A stretch of DNA of 16,247 nucleotides from Fen-999 sp964469455 (GTDB taxonomy: Bacteria > Pseudomonadota > Gammaproteobacteria > Burkholderiales > Rhodocyclaceae), in contig CAYXZX010000054.1 of the NCBI GenBank assembly GCA_964469455.1, positions 1 through 16,247 of the forward strand, in the 5' to 3' direction. Below are positions 1-8,365 of this stretch, piece by piece. The position numbers and the translations under genes are program-made. Position 1 is the first letter of the stretch; each line of letters starts with the position of its first letter. Below the pieces are notes generated by a model. That model did no database searches and was not told where the DNA came from. It was given only the letters and a program-made list of their open reading frames with translations.

Positions 1-1382
1 GTCTTGGCCGTTGACTCGGTGCTGTTACCTGCACTGTTGGTGGCATGCACCGTGCAGTTGTAACTGGTACCGTTCACCAATCCCGTGACGGTCAACGGCG
101 ACTCCAGACCGCTTGCCGACTTGCTTGATCCCCCGCCCGCCGCGGTGCAAGTCGCCATATAACCGGTGATCGTGGCGCCGCCGTTGGACACGGGCGCGGT
201 AAAGAAAACCTTGATGCTGCTGTCACCCGGCACGAGGCGCGTAAGGGACGGCGCACCGGGAACCGTGGCGGCCAGGGTCACGCTATTCGAAGTTGCCGAC
301 GCCGGCCCCTGCTGGCCAGCCGAATTCGTCGCCACCACCGTGCACGCGTATGTGCCGCCAGGTGTCAGCCCGCTCACGGTAATGGGCGAAGCCGAGCCCG
401 TGTTGCTTTGCGTGCTGCCGCAGGTGGCCGTATACGCAACGGGGTTGCCCGCGCCAGCCGCCGCGCCAGTGCCCGTCGTTCCCCAGGAAGCCGGCGGGCC
501 AAATGCGATGCTGATGGCCGCAGCGCCGGCCTGACTGGCCGTGCCGATCACAGGAGCACCAGGTGGTGTCGCGGCGTTGGCGCCATAGAGCGTCACGGTG
601 ATCGACTTGGTTCCGCTACCTTGCAGCGGCACCGCGTGGCTATCGCTAGCCGTATTTCCCGGGGTGAGGGTGGCGCGACCGGGAACCTCGACGTACGACC
701 ACTTGCCGGTGGCATCCCAATAGAGGTCGCCATAGGTCAGTTTCTGGTAACCGGCACCGGCGGGCGTTGCACCCAGGAAGCCGGTAACCGTCATCGCGGT
801 TCCGGTATTGACCGCCGCGACCGGCGCCGCCAGCGCGTTGAGTAGCGCCATGTCGTCGCGCACGGTCAGCGTAGCCACGGCAAGCGTCGCTCCGCCGGCG
901 GCCTGGTCGGAGAGCACCAGCTGAATCTGTCGCTCGGGATTTGCGATCGAGTCTGCCACCGTGGTGATGCGACGCGTGACGCTGGTTGTCTGGCTCGAGC
1001 AGTCCAGGATCGCGCTCGACTCCGTCCAATCGCGGCTATCCTGGCTTGCCCCACTGGTGAGCAGATACAGCGACCCGCTGCTCTTGGTGCCGCAAGCGGC
1101 CACGATGTCGGCATACTGTCCCTCGACGAGATTATCCCGCTGAACAGTCAAGGTGCCGCCGCCGTCGAACACGCCAGCGCAGAACACGGTGACGTTACCG
1201 CTGCCGTCGTACGTTACCTTGCCATAGCGACACTGGGTGGTGGATCCCGTCGCCAGCCCCTGCAAGGTCACCGTGGCTGCCCATACTTCGCCTCTTGGGA
1301 GCATGACCAAGCCGAGCAGACACAAGAGCATGCCCCCCCATGACCACAGCCAAGCACGCGACAGACGGATAGAAAAAGCCAT
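1..1382 (-). CDS. Secreted fibronectin type III repeat protein, 5' part (runs off left edge)
   Basis: The reading frame is open from ATG at 1382 down to base 1, giving about 460 residues with no stop, so the C-terminus lies outside the window. The start is supported by GGGAG a few bases upstream. Residues 1-35 look like a signal peptide: basic N-region (R6, R9), a Leu-rich core (about 18-28) and a V-W-A|A cleavage site after A35. Residues about 36-268 form a Gly/Thr/Ser-rich, Cys-containing region I cannot assign to a family. Two fibronectin type III-like modules follow (about 270-370 and 372 to the edge). Each starts with a PGAP motif, carries a Cys pair (YTATC/YACTV and YMATC/YNCTV) and has the ATNSAG ending typical of secreted bacterial Fn3 domains. 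The protein is probably exported and adhesive or surface-associated. A C-terminal sorting signal such as IPTL-CTERM is possible but cannot be seen. Its link to the glycan genes is unproven. Confidence 0.85.
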   Translation of the reverse strand, partial: MAFSIRLSRAWLWSWGGMLLCLLGLVMLPRGEVWAATVTLQGLATGSTTQCRYGKVTYDGSGNVTVFCAGVFDGGGTLTVQRDNLVEGQYADIVAACGTKSSGSLYLLTSGASQDSRDWTESSAILDCSSQTTSVTRRITTVADSIANPERQIQLVLSDQAAGGATLAVATLTVRDDMALLNALAAPVAAVNTGTAMTVTGFLGATPAGAGYQKLTYGDLYWDATGKWSYVEVPGRATLTPGNTASDSHAVPLQGSGTKSITVTLYGANAATPPGAPVIGTASQAGAAAISIAFGPPASWGTTGTGAAAGAGNPVAYTATCGSTQSNTGSASPITVSGLTPGGTYACTVVATNSAGQQGPASATSNSVTLAATVPGAPSLTRLVPGDSSIKVFFTAPVSNGGATITGYMATCTAAGGGSSKSASGLESPLTVTGLVNGTSYNCTVHATNSAGNSTESTAK

Positions 1383-1632
1383 CAAAACTCCCGGCGTTGG
1401 AGAACGAGAACGCACCCAGATACACCGCCTACGCCGGCCATCGCTTACGCCATGTTGAGGCCACGATGACCGCCGTCAGAAAAGAAAACGCTCCCTTCCT
1501 TGGTTCGAAGGGGCCATGCGCATCGGTATCCTTACTTTGTAATCATTATAAAGGATAAGCGTCCGCCGCTACCACGGAGCGGCCAACCCGCCGGTGCCGT
1601 GCCGGTCTCGCCGCCCGAGCGCCAGCGACGTA
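1383..1632. other. 250 bp intergenic region upstream of the Fn3 gene
   Basis: This gap lies between the start of the secreted Fn3 gene and the stop of the acyltransferase, both on the minus strand. No convincing ORF is present. It holds an AT-rich patch around 1531-1560 (palindrome and -10-like sequence, listed separately) that stands out from the GC-rich surroundings. If the Fn3 gene is transcribed from there, its leader would be roughly 155 nt. Confidence 0.6.
1536..1552 (-). promoter_or_regulatory. AT-rich 17 bp palindrome overlapping a TATAAT -10-like hexamer
   Basis: TTTGTAATCATTATAAA is a near-perfect palindrome: two 8 bp arms around a central base, with one mismatched pair. On the minus strand it contains TATAAT (1550 to 1545), which suits a -10 box for the Fn3 gene about 160 bp downstream. 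No good -35 is visible at 16-18 bp spacing (the hexamer there reads GGTAGC). A repressor- or activator-type operator over a weak promoter would fit; this is inference from symmetry and position only. Confidence 0.4.
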
Positions 1633-1643
1633 TCAGTCGCTGG
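1622..1643 (-). terminator. Hairpin spanning the acyltransferase stop codon
   Basis: CCAGCGAC and GTCGCTGG form a perfect 8 bp stem around a 6-base loop. The loop contains the TGA stop of the acyltransferase gene (1635-1633). No T-run follows on the minus strand, so it is not a typical intrinsic terminator. It could attenuate transcription, pause it or protect the mRNA 3' end. Confidence 0.3.
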
Positions 1644-2703
1644 TGTCGATGCGCCGGCAAGCCCACCGATAGGCGCTGTAATCCACACGGCGCGAGTACA
1701 GCGCGGTGATCCAGACGGTACTCGCGACGACGAGGCCGACGATCAGCCAACCGGAAAATGCGCCGGTGCCCAGGGGAAAGATGCCCGTGATCGTCAGCAG
1801 GCTCATCACCAGCGGATGCCCAAGATAAAGGGCATACGACTGATTACCGAGGGACACGCTCCAGCGTTGCCACCGAATGCGCCCCTCGACGGTCACAACC
1901 GCCATCAACAGGCCAACCGCCGCCAGGCCAAACGAACCCAGCCGCTGAATTTGATGGGTTGGCAACGCGCCGTCGTGCACGCCGGTCCAGACCCCCAACA
2001 GCAGCGCAGCCACACCCGCGACGGCAAACCGGCCGCGACGCCGTGGAAACCATGCGGTGTGCCAGCTCGCTGCAACTAGCGCCCCCCCGCAGAACTCCGC
2101 GACAAATGGCGACAGGAAGAACCAGCCTTCGGTCGCACTGCCATCGAGTTCACCGGGAAACCAGGCCAGCAGCGCAAGGTTGGTGGCGATCACGGCCAGG
2201 AACACAACCACCACGATCAACAGGCGCCATCCTCGGCCAAGCAGCAGCAGCATGGCAAACGCACCGTAGAAGTAGAGTTCGAATGTCAGCGACCACGAGA
2301 CGCTGATGAGCAGGCGCCGATCATGCGGCTCCATCAGGAAAAACGAGCCTGCCAGGTTGGCATCACTCAGCACCTGGGACGCCAGGATGGCAAACATGAT
2401 CACCGCCACAGCGAGCATCGGCCAATAGCCGAGATAGATCCGGGCCAGGCGTCTCAGCAGGAAGCGTCGTGCCGTCGCAGGGCCGACGACATCGTGCGTT
2501 CCATGCCAGATGACGAAACCGCTGAGTACAAAGAACAAATCCACACCGGAGAACCCCCAGCGGGCAACGCTCGCGATCGCCGGTGAAATGGCATCGAAAC
2601 CGGACGCCATGGCAAGATGAAACAAGAGAACGTAAGACGCCGCCGCACCCCGCAGGACCTGCAGGCCATCGAGACGCCCTCGCTGCCGGGGTGGCGAGGT
2701 CAC
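1633..2703 (-). CDS. Acyltransferase family 3 (OafA/YrhL-type) membrane O-acyltransferase
   Basis: An integral membrane acyltransferase that probably transfers an acetyl group from acetyl-CoA to sugar hydroxyls of a surface glycan. About 356 residues, near the usual length of stand-alone acyltransferase-3 proteins (PF01757). Family signatures are in order: RLDGLQVLRG near residue 10 followed by the essential-type His in VLLFHL (H29), then FSGVDLFFVLSGFVI (51-65), then RRLARIY (84-90), followed by about eight to ten hydrophobic segments. I chose GTG at 2703 because it overlaps the upstream TGA (2702-2700) as GTGA, and the family motif begins only about ten residues later. An ATG at 2751 would add 16 residues and overlap the glycosyltransferase by 52 bp. 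It is the second gene of a unit with the GT2 gene, so it likely acylates that enzyme's product. The exact acyl donor and acceptor cannot be told. Confidence 0.88.
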   Translation of the reverse strand: MTSPPRQRGRLDGLQVLRGAAASYVLLFHLAMASGFDAISPAIASVARWGFSGVDLFFVLSGFVIWHGTHDVVGPATARRFLLRRLARIYLGYWPMLAVAVIMFAILASQVLSDANLAGSFFLMEPHDRRLLISVSWSLTFELYFYGAFAMLLLLGRGWRLLIVVVVFLAVIATNLALLAWFPGELDGSATEGWFFLSPFVAEFCGGALVAASWHTAWFPRRRGRFAVAGVAALLLGVWTGVHDGALPTHQIQRLGSFGLAAVGLLMAVVTVEGRIRWQRWSVSLGNQSYALYLGHPLVMSLLTITGIFPLGTGAFSGWLIVGLVVASTVWITALYSRRVDYSAYRWACRRIDTSD

Positions 2704-3566
2704 TCGCTGACCACTCGGTCTGACGCCCTTGCCGATCGCTGCTGTAGCCATGCCCAGGCCTGTTCACGAATCTCCCGCAGTGGATCGGCCGCGATAAACC
2801 GACGCACCATGTCGTCGTAGTGCGGATAGCGGGCCAGCAGCCTGGCGCCGTTCTCGCGCATCAATCGTGGCTTGTCGTCGCTGAACGAACATCCGCCAGT
2901 GTGGGCAACGAAGGCGTCGTCGCAGATGACATTCCTGTATCCGGCAGCGCGAGTGCGCATGCAGAAATCATTTTCTTCGCCATATCCCCTGCCAAACGTC
3001 ACCGCATCGAAAGCGCCAACGGTGTCGAGCAATGAGCGGCGTATGTACATACAGAATCCCACCGCAGTGGGAATGTCCGGATAACCCGGCCGGCGCCGCG
3101 TCAAAGCCGCCGCGATCTCTTCGATCGGTGGCAGGGAATCGAGCGAACGGTTGACACACAGATCGGGGAAAGAACATATCTCGGCGTTGTTGGAAAAAGG
3201 CGTAATGGTTCCGATCATCGAGTCGCTGTCAGCGCAGCGAAGGATTCGCTCGAGCCATCCAGGCGTCACCAGCGTGTCCGAATTAAGCAGAAGGATGTCG
3301 CATTGCGGCTGCAGCGCCATGCCCAAGTTGGCCGTTGCGACAAACCCGAGATTGCTCTCGTTGCGGAACATCCTGACCGGTGCGGAGGAACGTACCGCCA
3401 ATTCCCGAAAATAAGCCCGGACTGCAGGGTCGGGTGAGGCATCGTCGATCAGGGTGAGACCGAACAACCCGGCAGGTGTATGCCTGAGCACGCTAGTGAC
3501 GCAGGCTCTAAGGTCTTCGGCGGCGTTATAAACGGGAACAACGATTTCGGTTCGATGGGCCAGCAT
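2700..3566 (-). CDS. Glycosyltransferase family 2 protein
   Basis: A cytoplasmic GT-A-fold transferase, 288 residues from ATG 3566. Seen in the sequence: the nucleotide-sugar binding start IVVPVYNA (8-15), the acidic pair DDASPD (41-46), a DxD-equivalent LLLNSDT (92-98) that should hold the metal and donor diphosphate, and GYGEENDF (194-201), the acceptor/catalytic-base loop of O-antigen GT2 enzymes. It ends with an AHTGG metal-binding-type His. The frame stays open upstream to 3686, but that start would run into the divergent OGT-A gene and add 40 residues before the conserved beta strand, so M41 of that frame was taken as the start. No clear Shine-Dalgarno sequence is visible. Only 45 bp separates it from the divergent TPR-GT41 gene. 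It probably adds one sugar to a lipid-linked glycan; donor and linkage are unknown. Confidence 0.88.
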   Translation of the reverse strand: MLAHRTEIVVPVYNAAEDLRACVTSVLRHTPAGLFGLTLIDDASPDPAVRAYFRELAVRSSAPVRMFRNESNLGFVATANLGMALQPQCDILLLNSDTLVTPGWLERILRCADSDSMIGTITPFSNNAEICSFPDLCVNRSLDSLPPIEEIAAALTRRRPGYPDIPTAVGFCMYIRRSLLDTVGAFDAVTFGRGYGEENDFCMRTRAAGYRNVICDDAFVAHTGGCSFSDDKPRLMRENGARLLARYPHYDDMVRRFIAADPLREIREQAWAWLQQRSARASDRVVSE

Positions 3567-3611
3567 GGGCGAAAGGTTATCATCCGGCCAGTCAGTTGAG
3601 AGAGTTTCCTC

Positions 3612-5771
3612 ATGTCCGCCGCCAGTTCCAATCCTTCGCCAGCCCTTCAGGACGCTTTCCGGCTCCTGCGACAAAACCGGCTGCAAGAGTCAGCCGCGGC
3701 ATTTCGCCGCATCCTCGCCATGTATCCCGGAAATGCCGAGGCACTGCACGGCCTGAGCAGGGCGCAGATGTCGCTCGGCCACGCCGACGAGGCAATCGCA
3801 ACGGCGCGCACCGCGGTGGCGGCAGCGCCAGACAACCCAGCCCTGCATTACGCATTGGGCATCATGCTCGACGATGCCAAGGCATTGGACGGGGCGGTCC
3901 TGGCCTATTCAGCCGCCGTCAGGCTCAAGCCGGATTTCGTGCAGGCATGGAACAACCTCGGCAGCGCCCTGTTCGACCTGGGCCGCCGCACCGAGGCAAT
4001 TCAATGCCTGAACAACGCTACGACCCTCGAGACTGGTGCCCCGGCCTACCATGCCAACCTCGGCCGCATGCTGTTGGCAAGCGGCCAGCCGGAGGCAGCG
4101 GCCATGCAGTTCGGCACCGCACTCACCCTCGAAGAGCGCGCCGCTGGGGGACGAAGCGCCAACTATCCGCTTTACGCCAAACTTGGCGAAGCCCTGGAGC
4201 AGGCTTGCGCGGAAAAGCTGGCAATGCCTGCGGTCGACGTGGCCGGAACCATCGATCTGCTGCGACGACTGGCGCAGCATTCCGCCTTGGTCGATCATGC
4301 CGAGCGGGCGATGGCCCTGAACGAAAAGATCGTCAGCCTGGATCCGACCAACTGGCCATCACGCTTCGCACGAAAACGCATCCTCCCAGCTATCGCCGCC
4401 TCTGCCGGGGCAATGAAAGCGGCGCGGCGGCGCTACGCCGAGGGGCTCGATCAGTTGCTGATCGACGTCGCCGACGCAACGATTCGCAGGGACAGGGACC
4501 AGATTGTCGCGGCCGCGCGATCGGACAGCATCTTTCACCTCGCCTATCAGGGCGAAAACGATCGCCCGCTCCAGGAACAGCTCTCGGCCATTTGGAACAG
4601 CCTGCTCGCCTGCATCGTTCCAGACTGCCAGCAGCCCATCGTCCGGCAGGAGCACGGCCGCCCCCGGCTGCGTGTCGGCTTCGTCGGGTCCCACTTCCGG
4701 CAGTCAACCATCGGACGGTACTTCGCTTCATGGATCATGGAACTCGATCGCGAGCGCTTCGAAACCCATGTCTATATGATCGATCAACCTGCTACGGACG
4801 CCCTGACCGCCGCCATTTCGTCACGTGTTCACAAATGCGTTAACCTGACGGGCGGATTTTGCGAGATTGCCCGAGACATACGCAGCGAGAACCTCGATGC
4901 TGTGATCTTTCCGGAACTTGGCATGGACATGCCAACCTTCGTCCTGGCCAGCCTCCGTCTCGCGCCCGTGCAATGCGCAGCCTGGGGCCATCCCGTCACC
5001 AGCGGCCACGCGAACGTTGATTATTTTTTCTCCTCGGAATGGGCGGAGCCTGCCGACGGCCAGACGCATTACACCGAATCGCTGGTTCTGCTGCCCGGCC
5101 TGGGCACCCGCTACACGGCGGAATTGCCAGCCGAAGGCCTGACGCGGGCGGACTTCGGCTTGCCGACCACGGGGCCGCTGTTCTTTTTCCCCCATTCGCT
5201 ATTCAAGATCCATCCCGACTGCGATGATCTGATAGCCCGAGTCCTCGCCGCCGCACCGGATAGCCACCTTGTCACCATCTCGCGGGAAAATCCGTGGCTC
5301 ACCAATGCCTTCATGGCCCGCTTGCATGATGCCTTGAAGCGCCATGGCGCCGAGAAGGCGCAAGTTCTATTGCTGAAGGGCATGCCACACGACCGCTTTC
5401 TCGCCTTGGCCGGTCTCTGCAACGCGATGCTCGACACGCTGCACTGGTCGGGTGGCAACACGACGCTGGACGTCCTGACCGTCGGCCTTCCGGTCGTGGC
5501 CTTACCCGGGCAATTCATGCGCGGCCGGCAGAGCGCGGGCATTCTGTCGGCAATGGGCCTGACCGAACTGATTGCCGATACGCCGGAGGCATTCATCAGG
5601 ATCGCGTACCGGCTGGCCAAGGACCCCGCATGGCGGCAGGAATGCTGCCGCCGCATCCGGGCCGGCCACGCCTTGCTGTTCGACGACCGGCGGCCGATCA
5701 ATGCGCTGGAGCAATTCCTGATTGCGGCGACCGCGCCCGGCCACAAGATGGCGGAGCCCAGCCTCCGTTGA
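3612..5771 (+). CDS. TPR-GT41 (SPINDLY/OGT-like) glycosyltransferase, variant type (OGT-A)
   Basis: 719 residues. About five TPRs fill residues 8-175, then a linker, then a GT41 catalytic region from about 350 to 700. Catalytic-region landmarks: VGFVGSHFRQSTIGRYF near 354-370, AWGHPVTSG (457-465), FKIHPD near 530 with the donor-contacting Lys, SGGNTTLD near 612 and FMRGRQSAG near 635. This is the COG3914 subtype with GHPVTSG and FMRGRQ in place of the WLGYPGT and ASRVAAS of classical OGT. The His after the first beta strand, which is present in human and Xanthomonas OGT, is Ser here. The family transfers GlcNAc or other sugars from UDP donors to Ser/Thr of proteins; the true substrate of this subtype is not established. 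ATG 3612 follows a GAGAG stretch; TATCAT at 3578-3583 is a possible -10. It stands alone on the plus strand between minus-strand units. Confidence 0.88.
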   Translation: MSAASSNPSPALQDAFRLLRQNRLQESAAAFRRILAMYPGNAEALHGLSRAQMSLGHADEAIATARTAVAAAPDNPALHYALGIMLDDAKALDGAVLAYSAAVRLKPDFVQAWNNLGSALFDLGRRTEAIQCLNNATTLETGAPAYHANLGRMLLASGQPEAAAMQFGTALTLEERAAGGRSANYPLYAKLGEALEQACAEKLAMPAVDVAGTIDLLRRLAQHSALVDHAERAMALNEKIVSLDPTNWPSRFARKRILPAIAASAGAMKAARRRYAEGLDQLLIDVADATIRRDRDQIVAAARSDSIFHLAYQGENDRPLQEQLSAIWNSLLACIVPDCQQPIVRQEHGRPRLRVGFVGSHFRQSTIGRYFASWIMELDRERFETHVYMIDQPATDALTAAISSRVHKCVNLTGGFCEIARDIRSENLDAVIFPELGMDMPTFVLASLRLAPVQCAAWGHPVTSGHANVDYFFSSEWAEPADGQTHYTESLVLLPGLGTRYTAELPAEGLTRADFGLPTTGPLFFFPHSLFKIHPDCDDLIARVLAAAPDSHLVTISRENPWLTNAFMARLHDALKRHGAEKAQVLLLKGMPHDRFLALAGLCNAMLDTLHWSGGNTTLDVLTVGLPVVALPGQFMRGRQSAGILSAMGLTELIADTPEAFIRIAYRLAKDPAWRQECCRRIRAGHALLFDDRRPINALEQFLIAATAPGHKMAEPSLR
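4959..5007 (+). repeat. Inverted repeat copy 1 (within OGT-A)
   Basis: A 49 bp stretch matching the reverse complement of 9099-9147 at 48 of 49 positions. The only difference is synonymous (CCC versus CCA for Pro). It encodes LAPVQCAAWGHPVTSG (residues 450-465) in the catalytic domain. Both flanks lose the near identity at once. Confidence 0.9.
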
Positions 5772-5806
5772 TCGGATAGGGGAATTCTCCAGTCTCAGTC
5801 GATCAA
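5768..5806. terminator. Symmetric stem between convergent stop codons
   Basis: The 23 bp gap between two convergent genes lies inside an inverted repeat: TTGATCG (5768-5774) pairs with CGATCAA (5800-5806). An inner near-palindrome GGGGAATTCTCC (5779-5790) lies between them. Both TGA stops sit in or next to the outer arms. No long T-run is seen, so bidirectional termination is only plausible. Confidence 0.3.
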
Positions 5807-6670
5807 GACCCAAACGGTCACCAGCCAGCCCATGACGGTAAGCATCAGCTGCCTGTCGCGCAGGACTTCCTGAACCGGATCACCGCCGGCCCCGCCATGA
5901 AGGAGGAACACGTACCTCAGGATGCCATAACACGCGATCGGCACGGTCACCATCAATCGTGCATCACCGTGCAGGGCGACCGTTTCGGCACTGACCGTAT
6001 AGAGGCTGTAGCCGATCAGGGAAGCCGTCGCGGTGATGCCGATGAACTGATCGAGCATCGCAGTCGAATAGCGCGCCAGCACCGGGCGATGCACCGGACC
6101 GGCATCGGCAAGCTCAAGCAGTTCGGCGCGCCGCTTGGCGAACGCGAGAAACAACGTGAGCATCAAGCCCGTGAGCAGCAGCCAGTGCGACGGCGCAATC
6201 CCGATGCCGACCGTGCCGGCCAAGATGCGCAACATGAAGCCGGCAGCAATGATGAATGCATCGAGCACCGGCACCGTCTTCATGCCAAGCGAGTACGCGA
6301 TATTCAGCCCCAGGTAGGCGGCGAACACCCATAACGCCTGGGTCGAACTAGCGGCGATGATCAGGCCCGCCAGCAGGCAAGCCAAGCCGACGGTCACTGC
6401 GGTTGCCGTGCCGACCGCCCCCGAGGCGATCGGACGGTTACGCTTTCTCGGATGCAGCCGATCCTGGTCCCGGTCCATCAGATCGTTGAAGACGTACGTT
6501 GCCGAGGAGAGCAGACAGAACGCGGCGGCAGCTGCCCACGCCGCCGCAACCATGCCGGCATCATCCCAGCCATGCCCGAACAGAAGACCGACCAGGACAA
6601 AACCGTTCTTCAGCCACTGCTCGACGCGCAGCAGCATCAGGATCGGTCGCAGACGCATCGCCATGAGCAC
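5795..6670 (-). CDS. UbiA-family prenyltransferase, decaprenyl-phosphate phosphoribosyltransferase-like
   Basis: 291 residues with about eight or nine hydrophobic segments. The first Asp-rich motif (62-84) begins NDLMDRDQD and continues HPRKRNRPIASG. This HP-K-RPIASG form belongs to the 5-phosphoribosyl-1-pyrophosphate:polyprenyl-phosphate transferase branch (Rv3806c-like), not to ubiquinone or heme enzymes. The second motif, YSLGMKTVPVLDA (126-138), also fits. The expected reaction is transfer of 5-phosphoribose from PRPP to a C50/C55 polyprenyl phosphate, giving the precursor of polyprenyl-phosphate ribose or arabinofuranose. The start is GTG 6670 or ATG 6664, with no strong ribosome site to decide. 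It is the last gene of the minus operon, 45 bp after the GT-C gene. No phosphatase or DprE1/DprE2 epimerase is in the window, so whether ribose or arabinose is the final sugar is open. Confidence 0.85.
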   Translation of the reverse strand: MLMAMRLRPILMLLRVEQWLKNGFVLVGLLFGHGWDDAGMVAAAWAAAAAFCLLSSATYVFNDLMDRDQDRLHPRKRNRPIASGAVGTATAVTVGLACLLAGLIIAASSTQALWVFAAYLGLNIAYSLGMKTVPVLDAFIIAAGFMLRILAGTVGIGIAPSHWLLLTGLMLTLFLAFAKRRAELLELADAGPVHRPVLARYSTAMLDQFIGITATASLIGYSLYTVSAETVALHGDARLMVTVPIACYGILRYVFLLHGGAGGDPVQEVLRDRQLMLTVMGWLVTVWVLID

Positions 6671-6715
6671 GCTACCGATCTCTATCGAAGGCCGGCACGC
6701 CGTCGGAACCTTGCA

Positions 6716-8365
6716 TCACTGGCACGAAGCCTCTCCTTTCCCGGCCTCGACGAATTCGTCGGCTATCTGTTGATAGCAGTACACCCGTAACACCTCGACA
6801 TTATCGAACACGCCTCTGCCGCCCGGCATCGTGACCCAGTGGCCGAACCCCACTGCCTTCGTTCGATCGCCCGGCACATCGATCGGGCGATACCATGGCA
6901 AGGAATCGCGATGACTCAGGGTGAACATCGGTGGTGATTCCGTATCAATGATGCAACGATCAACGCGGGGATCATTCGCGAGAACCTTGACCATCGCTTC
7001 AGCGGCGAAGCTGAACACGCCGTCACCGGCACCCAGAAAGCGCATCCGGCACGAAAGCCCAGCCGGAGGAGCGCCGACGACCGCAGCTCGCGCCGCCGCC
7101 TTGGCGATACGCGCCGACCACCCCGACTTCAAGGGCCAGATCGATGCGACGCCGTTGCTCCGGGCCAGGCAGGCCGCCAGGATGACCATGCACGCCAACG
7201 CCACGACGCGGTGCATTGTCGATATTCGCGCTTGGCCCGTCGTCCCGACCAGCGCCTTCGTGGAACCTGCCACCAGCAGCAAGATGCCGGCCGAGCCGAA
7301 GAAGTAGAAGCGCTCGACGAACATGCCGGACGCTCCGCCATCGAGCTGGGCAAACTCGACGATCGTGCCAACGAAGTGGGGCGCCTGGATCAGGGGCACC
7401 AGCGTGACGATGCCGAGGCCAAGCGCAATGACGGGCCGCACGCCAACCGCAACTGCCGGGTTCCTGCCGCTCAGTCGCCACGCGATCGCGATCATTGCCA
7501 GGACAGCCATGTCAAAGACCGCCGACATTGCCGCCGAAACCGAAGTAGCACGGGAAAAAACCAAGGCACCTGGAAGCCACCTCCACCATTTGATGAAACC
7601 CGAGAGCATGTCCGGGAACAGATCTCCGGAGCCGTGAGGCGGTCTCAACGGGATGCCGAGATGATGGCGCCAAACGAGGCCCACAAGCGCCAGCATCACA
7701 GCGAACGTCACCGAGGTCACCATGCGCCTGGTCGAATGCGGCAAGGCATCTCTACCGGCATCACTGCCCAGCGCCAGCACGAGGACCATCATGGGCGGCA
7801 GGGCGTACGCCCATTCCTTCGACAGCAGGGCTCCAGCCAGGAGCAGACCCGAGCAGGCCAGAGCGGTGCCGTCGCCGCGTCGCAGATAACGCAGCCAGCA
7901 AGTGAGGGCGCCAACAGCGAGCGGCATGGCCACCAGGTCGAACCTGTCGGACAACCACAGGGCGGCGCTGACGTTACCTGGCAAGGCCATGAATATCGCG
8001 GCAACCAGAGATGCGGCCCGACGCGACCACTGCAACTCGCGCAACAACCCATACAGTGCCGCACCGCACAGACCCAGCAAGAGCGAATTGCACAGGTATT
8101 GAACCGATGGCGCGCCCGATAACCGCTCGACGAGCCACCAGACGATCATGGGCAAGGGCCGATAGAGGTAACCGCCGAAGGGGAACTCGTGCGCGAAGAA
8201 AGTCAGCGGACCCTCTGCCTGACGTACCAGTGCAACATAGGTATAGTCATCTGAATACAGACTCGCCCCCAGTGCCGGCCAAAGCAGGGCGATGCCCCAC
8301 GCGAGCAGCAGCCCGATTGCGGCCAGATCCTGGCGTCCCTGCCGCATCGCGGACGGAGGACTCAC
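6716..8365 (-). CDS. GT-C-fold membrane glycosyltransferase (PMT/ArnT-like)
   Basis: 549 residues with many hydrophobic segments and a hydrophilic C-terminal part (about 420-549). The first large loop has the acidic catalytic-type motif YSDDYTYV (DDY at 39-41) and then LYRPLP (67-72). WLSDRFD lies near 137-143, and SKEWA follows at 182-186. This layout matches GT-C enzymes that use polyprenyl-phosphate sugars on the periplasmic side of the inner membrane (GT39/ArnT/TMTC-like). GTG 8365 was chosen because it overlaps the OGT-B stop (TGA 8364-8362) as GTGA; the open frame continues to 8464, but those residues look like read-through of the other gene. The downstream UbiA enzyme may make its lipid-linked donor. 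The acceptor is unknown and could be a glycan, lipid or protein. It has no close family name I can assign. Confidence 0.75.
   Translation of the reverse strand: MSPPSAMRQGRQDLAAIGLLLAWGIALLWPALGASLYSDDYTYVALVRQAEGPLTFFAHEFPFGGYLYRPLPMIVWWLVERLSGAPSVQYLCNSLLLGLCGAALYGLLRELQWSRRAASLVAAIFMALPGNVSAALWLSDRFDLVAMPLAVGALTCWLRYLRRGDGTALACSGLLLAGALLSKEWAYALPPMMVLVLALGSDAGRDALPHSTRRMVTSVTFAVMLALVGLVWRHHLGIPLRPPHGSGDLFPDMLSGFIKWWRWLPGALVFSRATSVSAAMSAVFDMAVLAMIAIAWRLSGRNPAVAVGVRPVIALGLGIVTLVPLIQAPHFVGTIVEFAQLDGGASGMFVERFYFFGSAGILLLVAGSTKALVGTTGQARISTMHRVVALACMVILAACLARSNGVASIWPLKSGWSARIAKAAARAAVVGAPPAGLSCRMRFLGAGDGVFSFAAEAMVKVLANDPRVDRCIIDTESPPMFTLSHRDSLPWYRPIDVPGDRTKAVGFGHWVTMPGGRGVFDNVEVLRVYCYQQIADEFVEAGKGEASCQ

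Noticed and set aside
3567..3686. Longer N-terminus for the GT2 gene starting at 3686
   Set aside because: It would overlap the divergent OGT-A start by 75 bp and add 40 residues before the conserved IVVPVYNA strand.
3596..4843. 415-codon open frame on the plus strand overlapping OGT-A
   Set aside because: Arg/Pro-rich out-of-frame shadow of a gene with clear TPR and GT41 motifs; no family features.
7211..8122. 303-codon open frame on the plus strand antisense to the GT-C gene
   Set aside because: Arg/Gln/His-rich shadow without motifs; the minus-strand frame has membrane segments and the DDY motif.
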